17,111 bases of DNA from Negativicoccus succinicivorans (GTDB taxonomy: Bacteria > Bacillota > Negativicutes > Veillonellales > Negativicoccaceae), in the NCBI RefSeq assembly GCF_018373335.1, contig NZ_JAHAHH010000016.1, positions 1 to 17,111 on the forward strand, given 5' to 3'. Below are positions 7,786-14,980 of this stretch, piece by piece; positions within the stretch are counted from its first letter, which is position 1, and each line of letters starts with the position of its first letter. The notes beneath the pieces are model-generated. The model had not been told where the DNA came from, ran no database searches, and saw nothing but the letters and a program-made list of their open reading frames with translations. The position numbers were made by a program, and so were the translations under genes.

Positions 7786-9849
7786 GTGAAAGATTATGCA
7801 GGTTCTCAGATTCGTAATGTGGCGGTCCTGTCGCACGACGGGGCAGGTAAAACAGCCGTGGTCGAAAATTTGCTCGCGACGACCGGAGCGATTGAAAGTA
7901 TCGGCACAGGCGCCGATAATAAGCATGTTCTCGATTTTGAGCCGGAAGAAATCAAGCGCAATGTCACGATTCAATTGGGTCTCGCGCCCTGTGAATGGAA
8001 AGGCTACAAGCTGAACTTCATCGATACGCCGGGCTACGGTGAATTTTCCGGCGAAGTGCGGGCGGCGTTACGCGCCTGCGACGGCATCCTCATCATCGTT
8101 TCCGCCGAATCGGGCGTGGAAGTGGACACGCAGCGCGCGTGGGATTACGGTGACGAACTGGCGCTGCCGCGGATGATTTTCATCAATAAAATGGACGCCG
8201 AACAGGCGAATTATGACAAGACGCTTGCCGAAATGCGCGAACGTTTCGGTAAAACCGTCATGCCGTTGCACTTGCCGTTAGGTGAGGGTAAAGATTTCCA
8301 CGGCATCATCGATATCGTGAAAATGAAAGCGACCGTTTGGGAAAACGGTCAGGAAACGGAAATCGACATTCCGGAAGAATGGCGGGAGCGCGCGTCGGAA
8401 GTACGCGACATGGCGATTGAAGCGGCCGCGGAAGGCGACGACATCCTGCTGGAAAAATATTTGGATGGCGGCGAACTGACCGTCGAAGAAATTCGCCTCG
8501 GTTTGCGCGAAGGCATGAAGAGCGGTCGCGTTGTGCCGGTCATGATCGGCTCGGCGCTGGCGAAGATCGGCTTGGATAAAATGCTGGATCGCATTATTCG
8601 CTACATGCCGGACGCTTCCGCGCGCACGATGGAAGGCACGAATCCCAAGACGGAAACGAGCGTCACGGTGCACGCGGACAATCCGTTCAGCGCGTTTGTC
8701 TTCAAGACCGTCATCGATCCGTTTGCCGGTAAATTATCCTATATTCGGATTATCTCGGGCACCTTGCGTGAAGGCGACAAGCTGATCAACCAGACGCAGG
8801 ACTTGACGGAACGTTTTACGAAGATGTACATGACCGTCGGCAAACAGCAGATTCCGTTAGCGCAGGCGACGGCGGGCGACATCATCGCGATCCCCAAACT
8901 CGAAGCGAAAACGGGCGACACCTTCTCCGACGCGGGCTTCCCGGTCGTGTATGAACCGGTGCGCTTCCCGAAATCGCTGTACATAGTAGCGGTCGAACCG
9001 GAAAGCAAAGGCGATGAAGAAAAACTCGCCGCCGGTTTGCTCCGCTTGGCGGAAGAAGATCCGACTTTTGTCACGCAAAAAGATCCGGAAACGCGGCAGA
9101 CTTTGGTTTATTCAATGGGTGAAATTCACCTGCAGCATAATCTCGGCAAACTCGAACGCAAGTACGGCACTAAAGCGCGCGTCGTCGAGCCGAAAGTACC
9201 GTATCGGGAAACGATCCTGGGCAAGGCGGAAGGCGAAGGCAAGCACAAGAAACAAAGCGGCGGTCATGGCCAATACGGTCACGTCTTCCTGCGCGTCGAA
9301 CCGACGACGGAAGATTTTGAATTCGTCGATGACATTTTCGGCGGCGCCGTACCTCGTCAATATATTCCGGCGGTCGAAAAAGGCGCGCGGGAAACTTTGG
9401 CCAAAGGCATGATCGCGGGCTATCCGATGATCGGCGTGCGCGTCACTCTCTACGACGGCTCGTACCACTCGGTCGACTCGTCGGAAATGGCGTTCAAAGT
9501 GGCGGCCTCGCTGGCGCTGCGCAAAATTATTCCGCAGGCGCAACCGGTATTGTTGCAGCCGGTGTACAATGTGAACGTATTCGTGCCCGATGAATACATG
9601 GGCGCGATCGTCGGCGATCTTTCCGCGAAGGGCGGCCGGATCCTCGGCATGGAACCGGGCGAACGCGAAGGCGAATCCGTGGTGCGCGCGCAGGTCGCGT
9701 TGGGCAAAATGTTCTCTTACGTGACGGAACTGCGTTCGCAAACGCAGGGTCGCGGCACATTCAACATGGAATTTTATCAGTACGAACAGGTGCCTTTCCA
9801 AGAAGCGCAGGAAATCATCGACGCGTACACGGCAGAAAAAGAAGAATAA
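7786..9849 (+). CDS. Elongation factor G-like GTPase (EF-G2-type paralogue)
   Basis: A 687-residue translational GTPase with full EF-G architecture: G domain (residues 1 to about 270), beta-barrel domain II (about 290-375), and domains III to V. Visible GTPase motifs are the P-loop SHDGAGKT (16-23), T61 in switch I, DTPGY (80-84) and NKMD (134-137). Standard EF-G has DTPGH; the catalytic histidine is a tyrosine here. The P-loop also departs from the usual AHIDAGKT. Similar DTPGY variants are known among EF-G-like paralogues of Firmicutes and Actinobacteria, so this is probably an accessory factor rather than the main translocase. The GTG start is supported by GAGGAGG at 7772-7778. A strong terminator follows. 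Confidence 0.92.
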   Translation: MKDYAGSQIRNVAVLSHDGAGKTAVVENLLATTGAIESIGTGADNKHVLDFEPEEIKRNVTIQLGLAPCEWKGYKLNFIDTPGYGEFSGEVRAALRACDGILIIVSAESGVEVDTQRAWDYGDELALPRMIFINKMDAEQANYDKTLAEMRERFGKTVMPLHLPLGEGKDFHGIIDIVKMKATVWENGQETEIDIPEEWRERASEVRDMAIEAAAEGDDILLEKYLDGGELTVEEIRLGLREGMKSGRVVPVMIGSALAKIGLDKMLDRIIRYMPDASARTMEGTNPKTETSVTVHADNPFSAFVFKTVIDPFAGKLSYIRIISGTLREGDKLINQTQDLTERFTKMYMTVGKQQIPLAQATAGDIIAIPKLEAKTGDTFSDAGFPVVYEPVRFPKSLYIVAVEPESKGDEEKLAAGLLRLAEEDPTFVTQKDPETRQTLVYSMGEIHLQHNLGKLERKYGTKARVVEPKVPYRETILGKAEGEGKHKKQSGGHGQYGHVFLRVEPTTEDFEFVDDIFGGAVPRQYIPAVEKGARETLAKGMIAGYPMIGVRVTLYDGSYHSVDSSEMAFKVAASLALRKIIPQAQPVLLQPVYNVNVFVPDEYMGAIVGDLSAKGGRILGMEPGEREGESVVRAQVALGKMFSYVTELRSQTQGRGTFNMEFYQYEQVPFQEAQEIIDAYTAEKEE

Positions 9850-9853
9850 AAAT

Positions 9854-9884
9854 AAAAAAAGACCGCTGCGGCGGTCTTTTTTTA
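9854..9884 (+). terminator. Intrinsic terminator after the EF-G-like gene
   Basis: GACCGC, loop TGCG, GCGGTC, flanked by seven A and seven T so that the A and T runs extend the stem. It may work in both directions. Confidence 0.9.
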
Positions 9885-9959
9885 TTGGTTCATTTCGTTT
9901 GCTTGCGGTAAAAGGTGCCGGTAAATAAATCTGTCATGAAAAGCGCGTGCGGTCTGTCC

Positions 9960-9988
9960 TTGTCGGCGGTCAGTTTGCCCTTTATAGT
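9960..9988 (+). promoter_or_regulatory. Candidate promoter for the ECF S-component gene
   Basis: TTGTCG (9960-9965) and TATAGT (9983-9988) are 17 nt apart. The leader would be only about 37 nt, leaving no room for a riboswitch. Confidence 0.5.
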
Positions 9989-10031
9989 TAAGTAAAGAAA
10001 CGGTAAACTTTTACGAAAAGGGGTAGTTTGT

Positions 10032-10631
10032 ATGCATCGACGTATGACGGTGGCGGCGCTGATGGCGGCCGCCGCATTGATTTGTTTCGTGTACCTGCGC
10101 ATTGAGGTGCCGATGGCCTTCGGCCTGACCGGTAAAGTCTATTTCGGCTATACCTTTATTTTGATCGGCGCGTTGCTCACCGGTCGTTGGTACGGCGCGC
10201 TCGCCGGCGCGGTCGGACTGACGATGGCGGATCTGTTGGCGGGTTACGTAACGAGCGCGTTGCCGACATTTTTGTCGTTCGCGTTGCTCGGATACTTGGC
10301 CGGTGCGGGCGCGGACTGGTGGCGGGCGCGCTACGGCGAAACGAAATGGATGGCGCTGACGGTTTCGGCGGTGGCGTTCACGATTTTCGCATTTGTCGAG
10401 CCGTTGATTCGCTCGACCTTCAAATATTTTGTGCTGGGCTATCCGTTCCCGATGGCAGTCGGTTCCGCCGGTAACGTATTCATTGCCAGCATCTTGTGCG
10501 CGCCGGCGACATTTATTCTGCTGGCGGTTTTGTATCCCGCCGTGCGCCGCGCTTTGCCGGAGTTGACGCAGGCGCTGATCCGCGATCGCGGCAAAATGCA
10601 AAAACACGCCGCCGCGGCGACACGCGTCTGA
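10032..10631 (+). CDS. ECF transporter S component, substrate unknown
   Basis: A 199-residue integral membrane protein with five to six hydrophobic segments. The pattern MAFGLTGKVYFGYTFILIGALLTG then WYGALAGAVGLTMADLLAGYV is typical of substrate-binding S components of energy-coupling factor transporters (vitamin and micronutrient uptake), where a small loop precedes a Gly/Ala-rich helix ending in ADLL-G. S components need the shared EcfA1A2T module, which is not in this window, so this would be a group II (unlinked) S component. The substrate cannot be read from sequence and no riboswitch is visible upstream. AAAAGGGG (10016-10023) precedes the ATG by 8 nt. No terminator separates it from the following gene, so read-through is possible. 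Confidence 0.8.
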   Translation: MHRRMTVAALMAAAALICFVYLRIEVPMAFGLTGKVYFGYTFILIGALLTGRWYGALAGAVGLTMADLLAGYVTSALPTFLSFALLGYLAGAGADWWRARYGETKWMALTVSAVAFTIFAFVEPLIRSTFKYFVLGYPFPMAVGSAGNVFIASILCAPATFILLAVLYPAVRRALPELTQALIRDRGKMQKHAAAATRV

Positions 10632-10717
10632 GAAGTATTTTTAACGTCTTCCTAAGCGCTTTATGAAACGGGTATGGTACGATAACATAAAGCGAAAAAT
10701 CGCAAAAGGAGGATACT

Positions 10718-11614
10718 ATGAAACGAATCGGTTGGTTAGTTATGGCCTTGCTGGTGGCGTTCGCCATGCCGGCGGTATCACAGGCGCAAGCCCTCGGCTA
10801 TATGATGCAGCGCGCGCAGATCGTTGAAGTGAAAGACGGCGGCGTGCTGACGGTGCAAGGTGAAAAGGAAAAAGAGCAAGTTCCGACGCAAGGCATTCGC
10901 GTCATGGATGCCGCGACGGGGGAATTTGTCGCGGCCGATAAAGTCGCGTGGAAAAAGGGGGACGATATCCAATTTTTCACGCGGGCTGCGGATAAAAAAG
11001 AGGCGGCCGAGAAACCGGCCTTGCTGGTTACTCATCCGGACAGCAAGTACGCTGTCGAATTGGATTATTTTGCGAAAAACGGCAGCGGCGCTCATGAACG
11101 TCTGGTGCTCCTCAGCGTGCCGGACAAAGTGACCGATCTTACGGGGCAGGCGGTCCCGACCAAGTATGTATTGGGAAATCCTTTGCTTGCTCTCTACACG
11201 ACAGCGACGTTGAGCCTTCCTCCGCAGACGAATCCGGAAAAGGTTTGGATTTTCGGCAGAGTCACGATGAAGACGCCGGCCGACTCCGCGGACACGGCCA
11301 AAGCGGACGTAGACAAAATCGATCTCGGCACGGCGAAAACGCTCTCTGACGGTACGCAAGTGTATGCCTTGCGCGACGCATTGACGAAAGCGGGCGCCGA
11401 TATCGGCTGGAACGATGAAACGCGCACCATCAGTGTTACGCGCGACGCCAAGGTCGTGGAAATCGTCTTGCATCCGGCGGCCGAACAGGCGCAATTTATG
11501 GTGAACGGTGAAACCTCGACCGTCGATCACATTGTGGTCGAAGACGGTACGACCTATGCACCGGCGCAAGTCATCGAAGACATTTGGCGGGCCTTGGCAC
11601 CGGCAGACAAATAA
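10718..11614 (+). CDS. Secreted protein with C-terminal copper-amine-oxidase-N-like stalk domain
   Basis: A 298-residue exported protein. Residues 1-25 form a Sec signal peptide (MKRIGWLVMALLVAFAMPAVSQA). The middle part (about 30-190) is beta-rich and not recognised. The C-terminal part from about 208 (LSDGTQVYALRDALTKAGA, then WNDETRTISVTRDAKVVEIVL, FMVNGE, TYAPAQVIEDI) has the layout of Cu_amine_oxidN1 domains, a small stalk module common in secreted Firmicute proteins that has no enzyme activity of its own. A strong ribosome binding site (AAAAGGAGGA at 10704-10713) precedes the ATG. A TGGTACGAT at 10675-10683 could be an extended -10, but no good -35 is seen. A bidirectional terminator follows. 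Confidence 0.85.
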   Translation: MKRIGWLVMALLVAFAMPAVSQAQALGYMMQRAQIVEVKDGGVLTVQGEKEKEQVPTQGIRVMDAATGEFVAADKVAWKKGDDIQFFTRAADKKEAAEKPALLVTHPDSKYAVELDYFAKNGSGAHERLVLLSVPDKVTDLTGQAVPTKYVLGNPLLALYTTATLSLPPQTNPEKVWIFGRVTMKTPADSADTAKADVDKIDLGTAKTLSDGTQVYALRDALTKAGADIGWNDETRTISVTRDAKVVEIVLHPAAEQAQFMVNGETSTVDHIVVEDGTTYAPAQVIEDIWRALAPADK

Positions 11615-11625
11615 TCATAAAACAC

Positions 11626-11665
11626 GAAATAAAAAAGCACCTCGCGCGAGGTGCTTTTTTATTTC
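11626..11665. terminator. Bidirectional terminator, perfect 40-nt palindrome
   Basis: Positions 11626-11645 are the exact reverse complement of 11646-11665: a GC core AGCACCTCGC/GCGAGGTGCT flanked by A6 and T6. It sits between two convergent genes, 11 nt after one stop and 10 nt after the other, and can terminate both. Confidence 0.93.
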
Positions 11666-11675
11666 GTATCCCGAT

Positions 11676-12131
11676 TTATTTATTGTCAAACACGGCGCGC
11701 GGAATCGGATACGGATAGCCGTACACCAAATTCCAGCTGGCAAGGAAACCTTCGCGCAACAACAAATTATAAGCGCCGGTATTCGTGAGATCAAGCAGAC
11801 CCCAAGGGGCATTCTCTTTGAGTTTGACGTAGACTCGATCCAGCGGCTCATCATTTATTTTGCGATACCAAATCCGATCGACGCGCGCAATCGAGTTCGG
11901 ATCGGCGGCCGGCAAAACCGTCACCAGATCAATGCGCCACATCACGCCTTCCGGCGTAAATTGCAGGAACTTCAGTGACGCGTTGTCCTGATAAACGACC
12001 ACATTATCATGAGCCACAATGAACGGATATTCGGGATTTCCCTGCCAGGGCTCATTCATCGCCTGCGCGCTTGCGCCGACCCAAAGCAGAGCCGCCAACA
12101 CTACGCCGGTCCATTTTGAAAAATGAAGCAT
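11676..12131 (-). CDS. Secreted protein of unknown function
   Basis: A 151-residue protein with a Sec signal peptide (MLHFSKWTGVVLAALLWVGA, cleavage near AQA-MNE). The mature part is about 125 residues, rich in aromatic and hydrophobic residues (PEYPFIVAHDNVVVYQD, MWRIDLVTVLP, RIWYRKINDEPLDRVYVKL, NLVYGYPYPIP). I recognise no family. The alternating pattern suggests a compact beta-rich periplasmic protein. AAAAGGAG lies just upstream of the ATG (complement of 12137-12144). It has its own promoter, divergent from the 93-residue gene at 12312, and ends at the shared palindromic terminator. Confidence 0.82.
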   Translation of the reverse strand: MLHFSKWTGVVLAALLWVGASAQAMNEPWQGNPEYPFIVAHDNVVVYQDNASLKFLQFTPEGVMWRIDLVTVLPAADPNSIARVDRIWYRKINDEPLDRVYVKLKENAPWGLLDLTNTGAYNLLLREGFLASWNLVYGYPYPIPRAVFDNK

Positions 12132-12169
12132 ATTATCTCCTTTTGGCTGTAAAAATTTGCTTTTTCTTT

Positions 12170-12198
12170 ATTGTAACCTTACCCGTATGAAACGGCAA
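12170..12198 (-). promoter_or_regulatory. Promoter of the minus-strand secreted-protein gene
   Basis: On the minus strand TTGCCG (12193-12198) and TACAAT (12170-12175) are 17 nt apart. The -35 lies inside the left arm of an inverted repeat (12189-12208). Confidence 0.6.
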
Positions 12199-12208
12199 GT
12201 TCCGTTTC
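12189..12208. repeat. Inverted repeat GAAACGG-N6-CCGTTTC between divergent promoters
   Basis: A perfect 7-bp inverted repeat with a 6-nt spacer. It covers the -35 element of the minus-strand promoter and lies about where a -35 for the plus-strand promoter would be, so it could be an operator read by a dimeric regulator. No regulator gene is adjacent. Confidence 0.4.
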
Positions 12209-12222
12209 GAGCCGGCTACCGG

Positions 12223-12231
12223 TGATATAAT
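12223..12231 (+). promoter_or_regulatory. Extended -10 promoter for the 93-residue gene
   Basis: TGATATAAT is a perfect TATAAT (12226-12231) with a TG at the extended position. No good -35 is seen. Transcription would begin near 12238, leaving a leader of about 75 nt. Confidence 0.5.
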
Positions 12232-12311
12232 ACAGGTGAAGCCGCGTGATCTGTATTATCTGTCGCCCGAACGCGGCAACGGGGCGGCCGTTCTACAAAG
12301 GAGTGAGGCGT

Positions 12312-12593
12312 ATGGAGAAAATGGAAATGTTGCGTCAACTGACCGATCAAATCGATATGGAAAAAGTACAGGACTTGTATCGTCGTTTTAAAGCCGGCGA
12401 AATCAATCAGTCGGATTACGAAGCGGAAGTTCGTTCCCTGGTCGAAACGGTCGGCGCGAAAGTAACCGGCGCGCCGCTCACGGAAGAACAGACGCAGGAA
12501 ATGACGCAAATGGTTATAACATCGGGACAGCAACTTGGTGCCGCACTCGGTAACAACGAAACTTTGAACAAGTTAAAAGACTTTTTGCCCTAA
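12312..12593 (+). CDS. Small helical cytoplasmic protein, unknown function
   Basis: A 93-residue protein. The frame is open from 12246, but AAAGGAG at 12297-12303 points to the ATG at 12312 (a second ATG at 12321 is possible). It lacks a signal peptide and membrane segments. It is rich in Glu, Gln and Met with heptad-like helices (MLRQLTDQIDMEKVQDLYRR, SDYEAEVRSLVETVG, TEEQTQEMTQMVITSGQQLG) and ends in NKLKDFLP. I recognise no family. It is probably monocistronic, with its own promoter and a strong terminator. Confidence 0.78.
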   Translation: MEKMEMLRQLTDQIDMEKVQDLYRRFKAGEINQSDYEAEVRSLVETVGAKVTGAPLTEEQTQEMTQMVITSGQQLGAALGNNETLNKLKDFLP

Positions 12594-12630
12594 AGGAAGG
12601 GGATTATAATTTGCTCAGCAGTACCCCCTG

Positions 12631-12660
12631 AAAAACGCGCGGCCGCGGCCGTGCGTTTTT
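12631..12660 (+). terminator. Intrinsic terminator after the 93-residue gene
   Basis: AAAAACGCGCGGCC pairs with GGCCGTGCGTTTTT across a 2-nt centre, with a single G-U wobble. Confidence 0.88.
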
Positions 12661-12681
12661 GTGTACACGCATTTTTATAAA

Positions 12682-12705
12682 TAAAAAAGCGCGACATCGT
12701 CGCGC
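12682..12705 (-). terminator. Intrinsic terminator of the tRNA-Ser transcript
   Basis: Read on the minus strand, GCGCGAC, loop GAT, GTCGCGC is followed by six T. It begins 10 nt beyond the encoded CCA end of the tRNA. Confidence 0.88.
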
Positions 12706-12714
12706 GTATCTTCG

Positions 12715-12806
12715 TGGCGGAGAGGGTGGGATTTGAACCCACGAGACGGGGTTGCCGCCTACCTGATTTCGAGTCAGGCTCCTTCGGCCAGCTCGGACAC
12801 CTCTCC
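12715..12806 (-). tRNA. tRNA-Ser (anticodon CGA, reads UCG)
   Basis: The minus strand folds as a class II tRNA: acceptor stem GGAGAGG/CCTCTCC, discriminator G and an encoded CCA (12715-12717). The anticodon arm CCTGA-CTCGAAA-TCAGG puts CGA at positions 34-36. A long variable arm follows (from TAGGCGGCAACCCCGTCT) as expected for tRNA-Ser, and the T arm carries GTTCAAAT. The discriminator G also fits serine. It is a single gene with its own promoter and terminator. Confidence 0.97.
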
Positions 12807-12842
12807 CTATCGTTCAGCGCATCTGCACCAAACGATAAAAAT

Positions 12843-12872
12843 ATTTTACCATAACGGTAAGAATGAAGTCAA
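12843..12872 (-). promoter_or_regulatory. Promoter of tRNA-Ser
   Basis: On the minus strand TTGACT (12867-12872) and TAAAAT (12843-12848) are 18 nt apart, with a TGG making an extended -10. Transcription would start about 30 nt before the mature tRNA end. Confidence 0.65.
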
Positions 12873-12906
12873 TTTTGTTTTCATGGCAGCGTAATGCGGC
12901 CGTTTT

Positions 12907-13377
12907 TTATTTCTCGTCAGCGCTTTTGGCGGCGCGGCGGGCGCGGAAGAAATCTTTCATTTTTTGCCGGCACTCGTCTTCCAACACGCCGGCGCGGATT
13001 TCGACTTGGTGGTTAAGCGCGTCATGATCCGCGATGCGAAAAATACTTTCGACGCCGCCCGCTTTGCTGTCGGCGGCGCCGTAGACAAGCCGCTTGATGC
13101 GGCTGTTGACGATCGCGCCCGCGCACATGGGGCAAGGTTCAATCGTGACGTAGAGCGTGCAGTCGGAAAGCCGCCAGCGCTGCAAGTTTTTGCAAGCTTC
13201 CTGCAACGCGATCATTTCCGCGTGCGCGGTGGCGTCGGGAATGGATTCGCGCAAATTGTAACCGCTGCCGACCACCTTGCCGTCACACACGACAATCGCG
13301 CCGATGGGAATTTCCCCCACGGAGGCGGCGCGATCCGCTAGCGCCAGCGCTTGGCGCATAAACTGTTCGTCGCTCAA
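12907..13377 (-). CDS. tadA: tRNA-specific adenosine deaminase TadA
   Basis: A 156-residue zinc deaminase that converts A34 to inosine in tRNA-Arg(ACG). The active-site motifs are intact: HAE with H52 and catalytic E54 (DATAHAEMIAL), and PCPMC with zinc ligands C82 and C85. The frame is open to 13737, but the upstream part is out-of-frame reading of the neighbouring membrane gene. The TTG at 13377 is chosen because GGGAGG lies 5 nt upstream, because SDEQFMRQALALA is the expected N-terminus, and because it overlaps the preceding stop as TTGA (13374-13377), implying translational coupling. It forms an operon with the TrhA-like gene. Confidence 0.93.
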   Translation of the reverse strand: MSDEQFMRQALALADRAASVGEIPIGAIVVCDGKVVGSGYNLRESIPDATAHAEMIALQEACKNLQRWRLSDCTLYVTIEPCPMCAGAIVNSRIKRLVYGAADSKAGGVESIFRIADHDALNHQVEIRAGVLEDECRQKMKDFFRARRAAKSADEK

Positions 13378-14024
13378 AGCAGTCCTCCCAAAGGTAGTAC
13401 ATACAATTGAATGGCGAGCCACTGCAAGATACTTCCCGCCAACACGCAAACATGCCAGATGACGTGCTGGTAAGGAAGTTTTTGCCAGAGATAAAAAATA
13501 CTTCCCACCGTATAGACGACGCCGCCGGCGAGCAGTAAATGAATCGCGGCGGGCGGCAGAGACGCGGTCAGATCCGGCCACATGACGACGGCGAGCCAGC
13601 CCATCGCCAGGTATAAAAGCGTGGAGATCGTTTTGAAACGTCCCGCATAAAAGACTTTGAAAATAACTCCGACGATGGCAATCCCCCAAATGACAATACT
13701 CCAGGTGAAACCGCCGCGGTTGGGCAGCGCGATCCACAAAAAAGGCGTGTACGAGCCGGCGATCATCAGATAAATCGCGGCATGGTCAAAGCGACGTGCC
13801 ACTTTGCGCGCCAACGGCGCGGCGAATAAACTGTGGTACACGGTGCTGGCGGTGTACAACGCGACCGCGCACAGACCGTATATCCAAAGCGCGGCGTGCG
13901 CAAGCGGCGCGGCGTGGGATTGCCAAAGCGACCAAACGCCGAGGCCGAGCGCGAGGACACTCATGATGATACCGAGCGCATGGGTGGCGATATTGCCGAT
14001 TTCCGCGCGAAGTTCACGTGTCAT
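13374..14024 (-). CDS. Hemolysin III / TrhA family membrane protein (PAQR-like)
   Basis: A 216-residue protein with seven hydrophobic segments, the usual size for the family. Metal-site motifs typical of the progestin/adipoQ-receptor-like fold are present: STVYHS in the second helix region, DHAAIYLMIAGSYTPF, and HVIWHVCVLAGS near the C-terminus. Family members affect membrane fluidity and energetics in Bacillus (TrhA); the hemolysin name comes from a heterologous phenotype and should not be taken as a function here. GGGGAGG precedes the ATG. Its stop overlaps the tadA TTG start. It lies 75 nt downstream of xpt, and only a weak hairpin separates the two. Confidence 0.9.
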   Translation of the reverse strand: MTRELRAEIGNIATHALGIIMSVLALGLGVWSLWQSHAAPLAHAALWIYGLCAVALYTASTVYHSLFAAPLARKVARRFDHAAIYLMIAGSYTPFLWIALPNRGGFTWSIVIWGIAIVGVIFKVFYAGRFKTISTLLYLAMGWLAVVMWPDLTASLPPAAIHLLLAGGVVYTVGSIFYLWQKLPYQHVIWHVCVLAGSILQWLAIQLYVLPLGGLL

Positions 14025-14070
14025 GGAAACCTCCCCGCAAAAAAACTGTGTATTCCAAATTTATATTCTG

Positions 14071-14091
14071 CCGACAGCGATATTTTGTCGG
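14071..14091 (-). terminator. Weak hairpin after xpt
   Basis: On the minus strand CCGACA and TGTCGG form a 6-bp stem with a 9-nt loop just after the xpt stop. It is followed by AT-rich sequence but no T run, so it may only attenuate read-through into the hemolysin III-tadA pair. Confidence 0.3.
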
Positions 14092-14099
14092 AGTAGCCG

Positions 14100-14672
14100 T
14101 TACTTGTCGAAAACGACTTGGTTATTCGTAAAGGCTTTAATTTTCACGAGCGAATGTAAATCGTAACCGGCCTCACGCAGCAGTCGGCCGCCCGGCTGGA
14201 AACTTTTTTCGATGACGATGCCGATGCCGGCGACTTGGGAGCCGGAGGCTTCGACCAAACGCGCCAGACCGAAGCTCGCTTCTCCGCGCGCGAGAAAATC
14301 ATCGACAATCAGTACCGATTCTCCGGCGGGTAAAAATTCTTTGGAGACGGTCACATGGTAATCCGTGTTTTTAGTATACGAATGAATTTTCGTCACATAG
14401 AGTTCATCGCTGAACGCGCTTTGCTTTTGCTTTCTGGCGAAGACGACGGGACAATGCAATTCGTACGCGGTCGCGAGCGCCACCGCGATGCCGCTGGCTT
14501 CGATCGTCAAAATGCGGGTGACATGGCTTTGCGCGAACTGCGCCGCCATGCGCACGCCGATTTCCCGGTAGATATCGGGATCGAGCTGCTGATTGATGAA
14601 GCTGTCGACTTTCAAGATGCGGTTGTCAATGATGCGCCCTTCGGTTTGGATTTTTGTTTCTAACTGATTCAT
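14100..14672 (-). CDS. xpt: Xanthine phosphoribosyltransferase
   Basis: A 190-residue cytoplasmic enzyme that converts xanthine and PRPP to XMP in purine salvage. The length matches Bacillus Xpt (194). The start MNQLETKIQTEGRII fits the family, the PRPP-binding motif reads VLIVDDFLARGEA (about residues 126-138), and TIEASGIAVALATAYEL and VVFARKQKQ are characteristic of Xpt. AGAGGT precedes the ATG. The leader between the predicted promoter and the gene is only about 55 nt, so the purine riboswitch found upstream of Bacillus xpt is absent here. No permease gene is linked. Confidence 0.94.
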   Translation of the reverse strand: MNQLETKIQTEGRIIDNRILKVDSFINQQLDPDIYREIGVRMAAQFAQSHVTRILTIEASGIAVALATAYELHCPVVFARKQKQSAFSDELYVTKIHSYTKNTDYHVTVSKEFLPAGESVLIVDDFLARGEASFGLARLVEASGSQVAGIGIVIEKSFQPGGRLLREAGYDLHSLVKIKAFTNNQVVFDK

Positions 14673-14734
14673 GCTGACCTCTTTCCGCTACATTGGTGAC
14701 GCGCGCCTGCTATACGCACATGATGTTAATTCAG

Positions 14735-14763
14735 ATTATCACAAAATATAAAAAGTCCGTCAA
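14735..14763 (-). promoter_or_regulatory. Promoter of xpt
   Basis: On the minus strand TTGACG (14758-14763) and GATAAT (14735-14740) are 17 nt apart, with a TGT forming an extended -10. Confidence 0.7.
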
Positions 14764-14937
14764 GTTGTCCGCGCTTGACAGGCGAAAAGAGCGCTTTGCA
14801 TCCAAGCGTGAAACGCGTCTTTACGACCGAAAAAGGAGCGTGGTGATGAGCCGCGGCCGCGATGATGGAGGATCGGAAAAGTAACCGATTATACGCGGCC
14901 GGCGGAATAATTTGTTTACTTTTAATTTCACGCATAT
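14764..14937 (+). other. Gene-free stretch with a large GC-rich hairpin
   Basis: Between the xpt promoter and the next plus-strand promoter I see no convincing gene. CCGCGGCCGCG (14851-14861) pairs over 11 bp, with one bulged G, with 14894-14905. Inside it ATCGG (14872-14876) pairs with CCGAT (14885-14889). A TTGACA occurs at 14775-14780, but no matching -10 was found. A 12-codon ORF (14846-14884, MSRGRDDGGSEK) behind AAAAAGGAG lies within the hairpin. It could be a small structured RNA, an old terminator or a remnant. Confidence 0.3.
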
Positions 14938-14966
14938 TTGACGCTTTTTGATGCGAAACGTATAAT
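14938..14966 (+). promoter_or_regulatory. Promoter of the secreted repeat-protein locus
   Basis: TTGACG (14938-14943) and a perfect TATAAT (14961-14966) are 17 nt apart. The same elements with the same spacing stand before the related gene at 16479. Transcription would start near 14973, leaving a leader of about 98 nt. Confidence 0.85.
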
Positions 14967-14980
14967 GAAAAGAGTAGAAG

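Noticed and set aside
13378..13737. N-terminal extension of tadA (long open frame)
   Set aside because: The extra 120 residues are arginine-rich shadow translation of the hemolysin III gene, while the TTG with GGGAGG gives the normal TadA length.
14673..14740. Purine riboswitch upstream of xpt, as in Bacillus
   Set aside because: The predicted transcript leader is only about 55 nt and contains none of the conserved purine-riboswitch sequence.
14693..14884. A 63-codon plus-strand ORF overlapping the xpt promoter
   Set aside because: It starts without a Shine-Dalgarno sequence inside the xpt control region. Only its last 12 codons have a plausible start, and these are noted separately.
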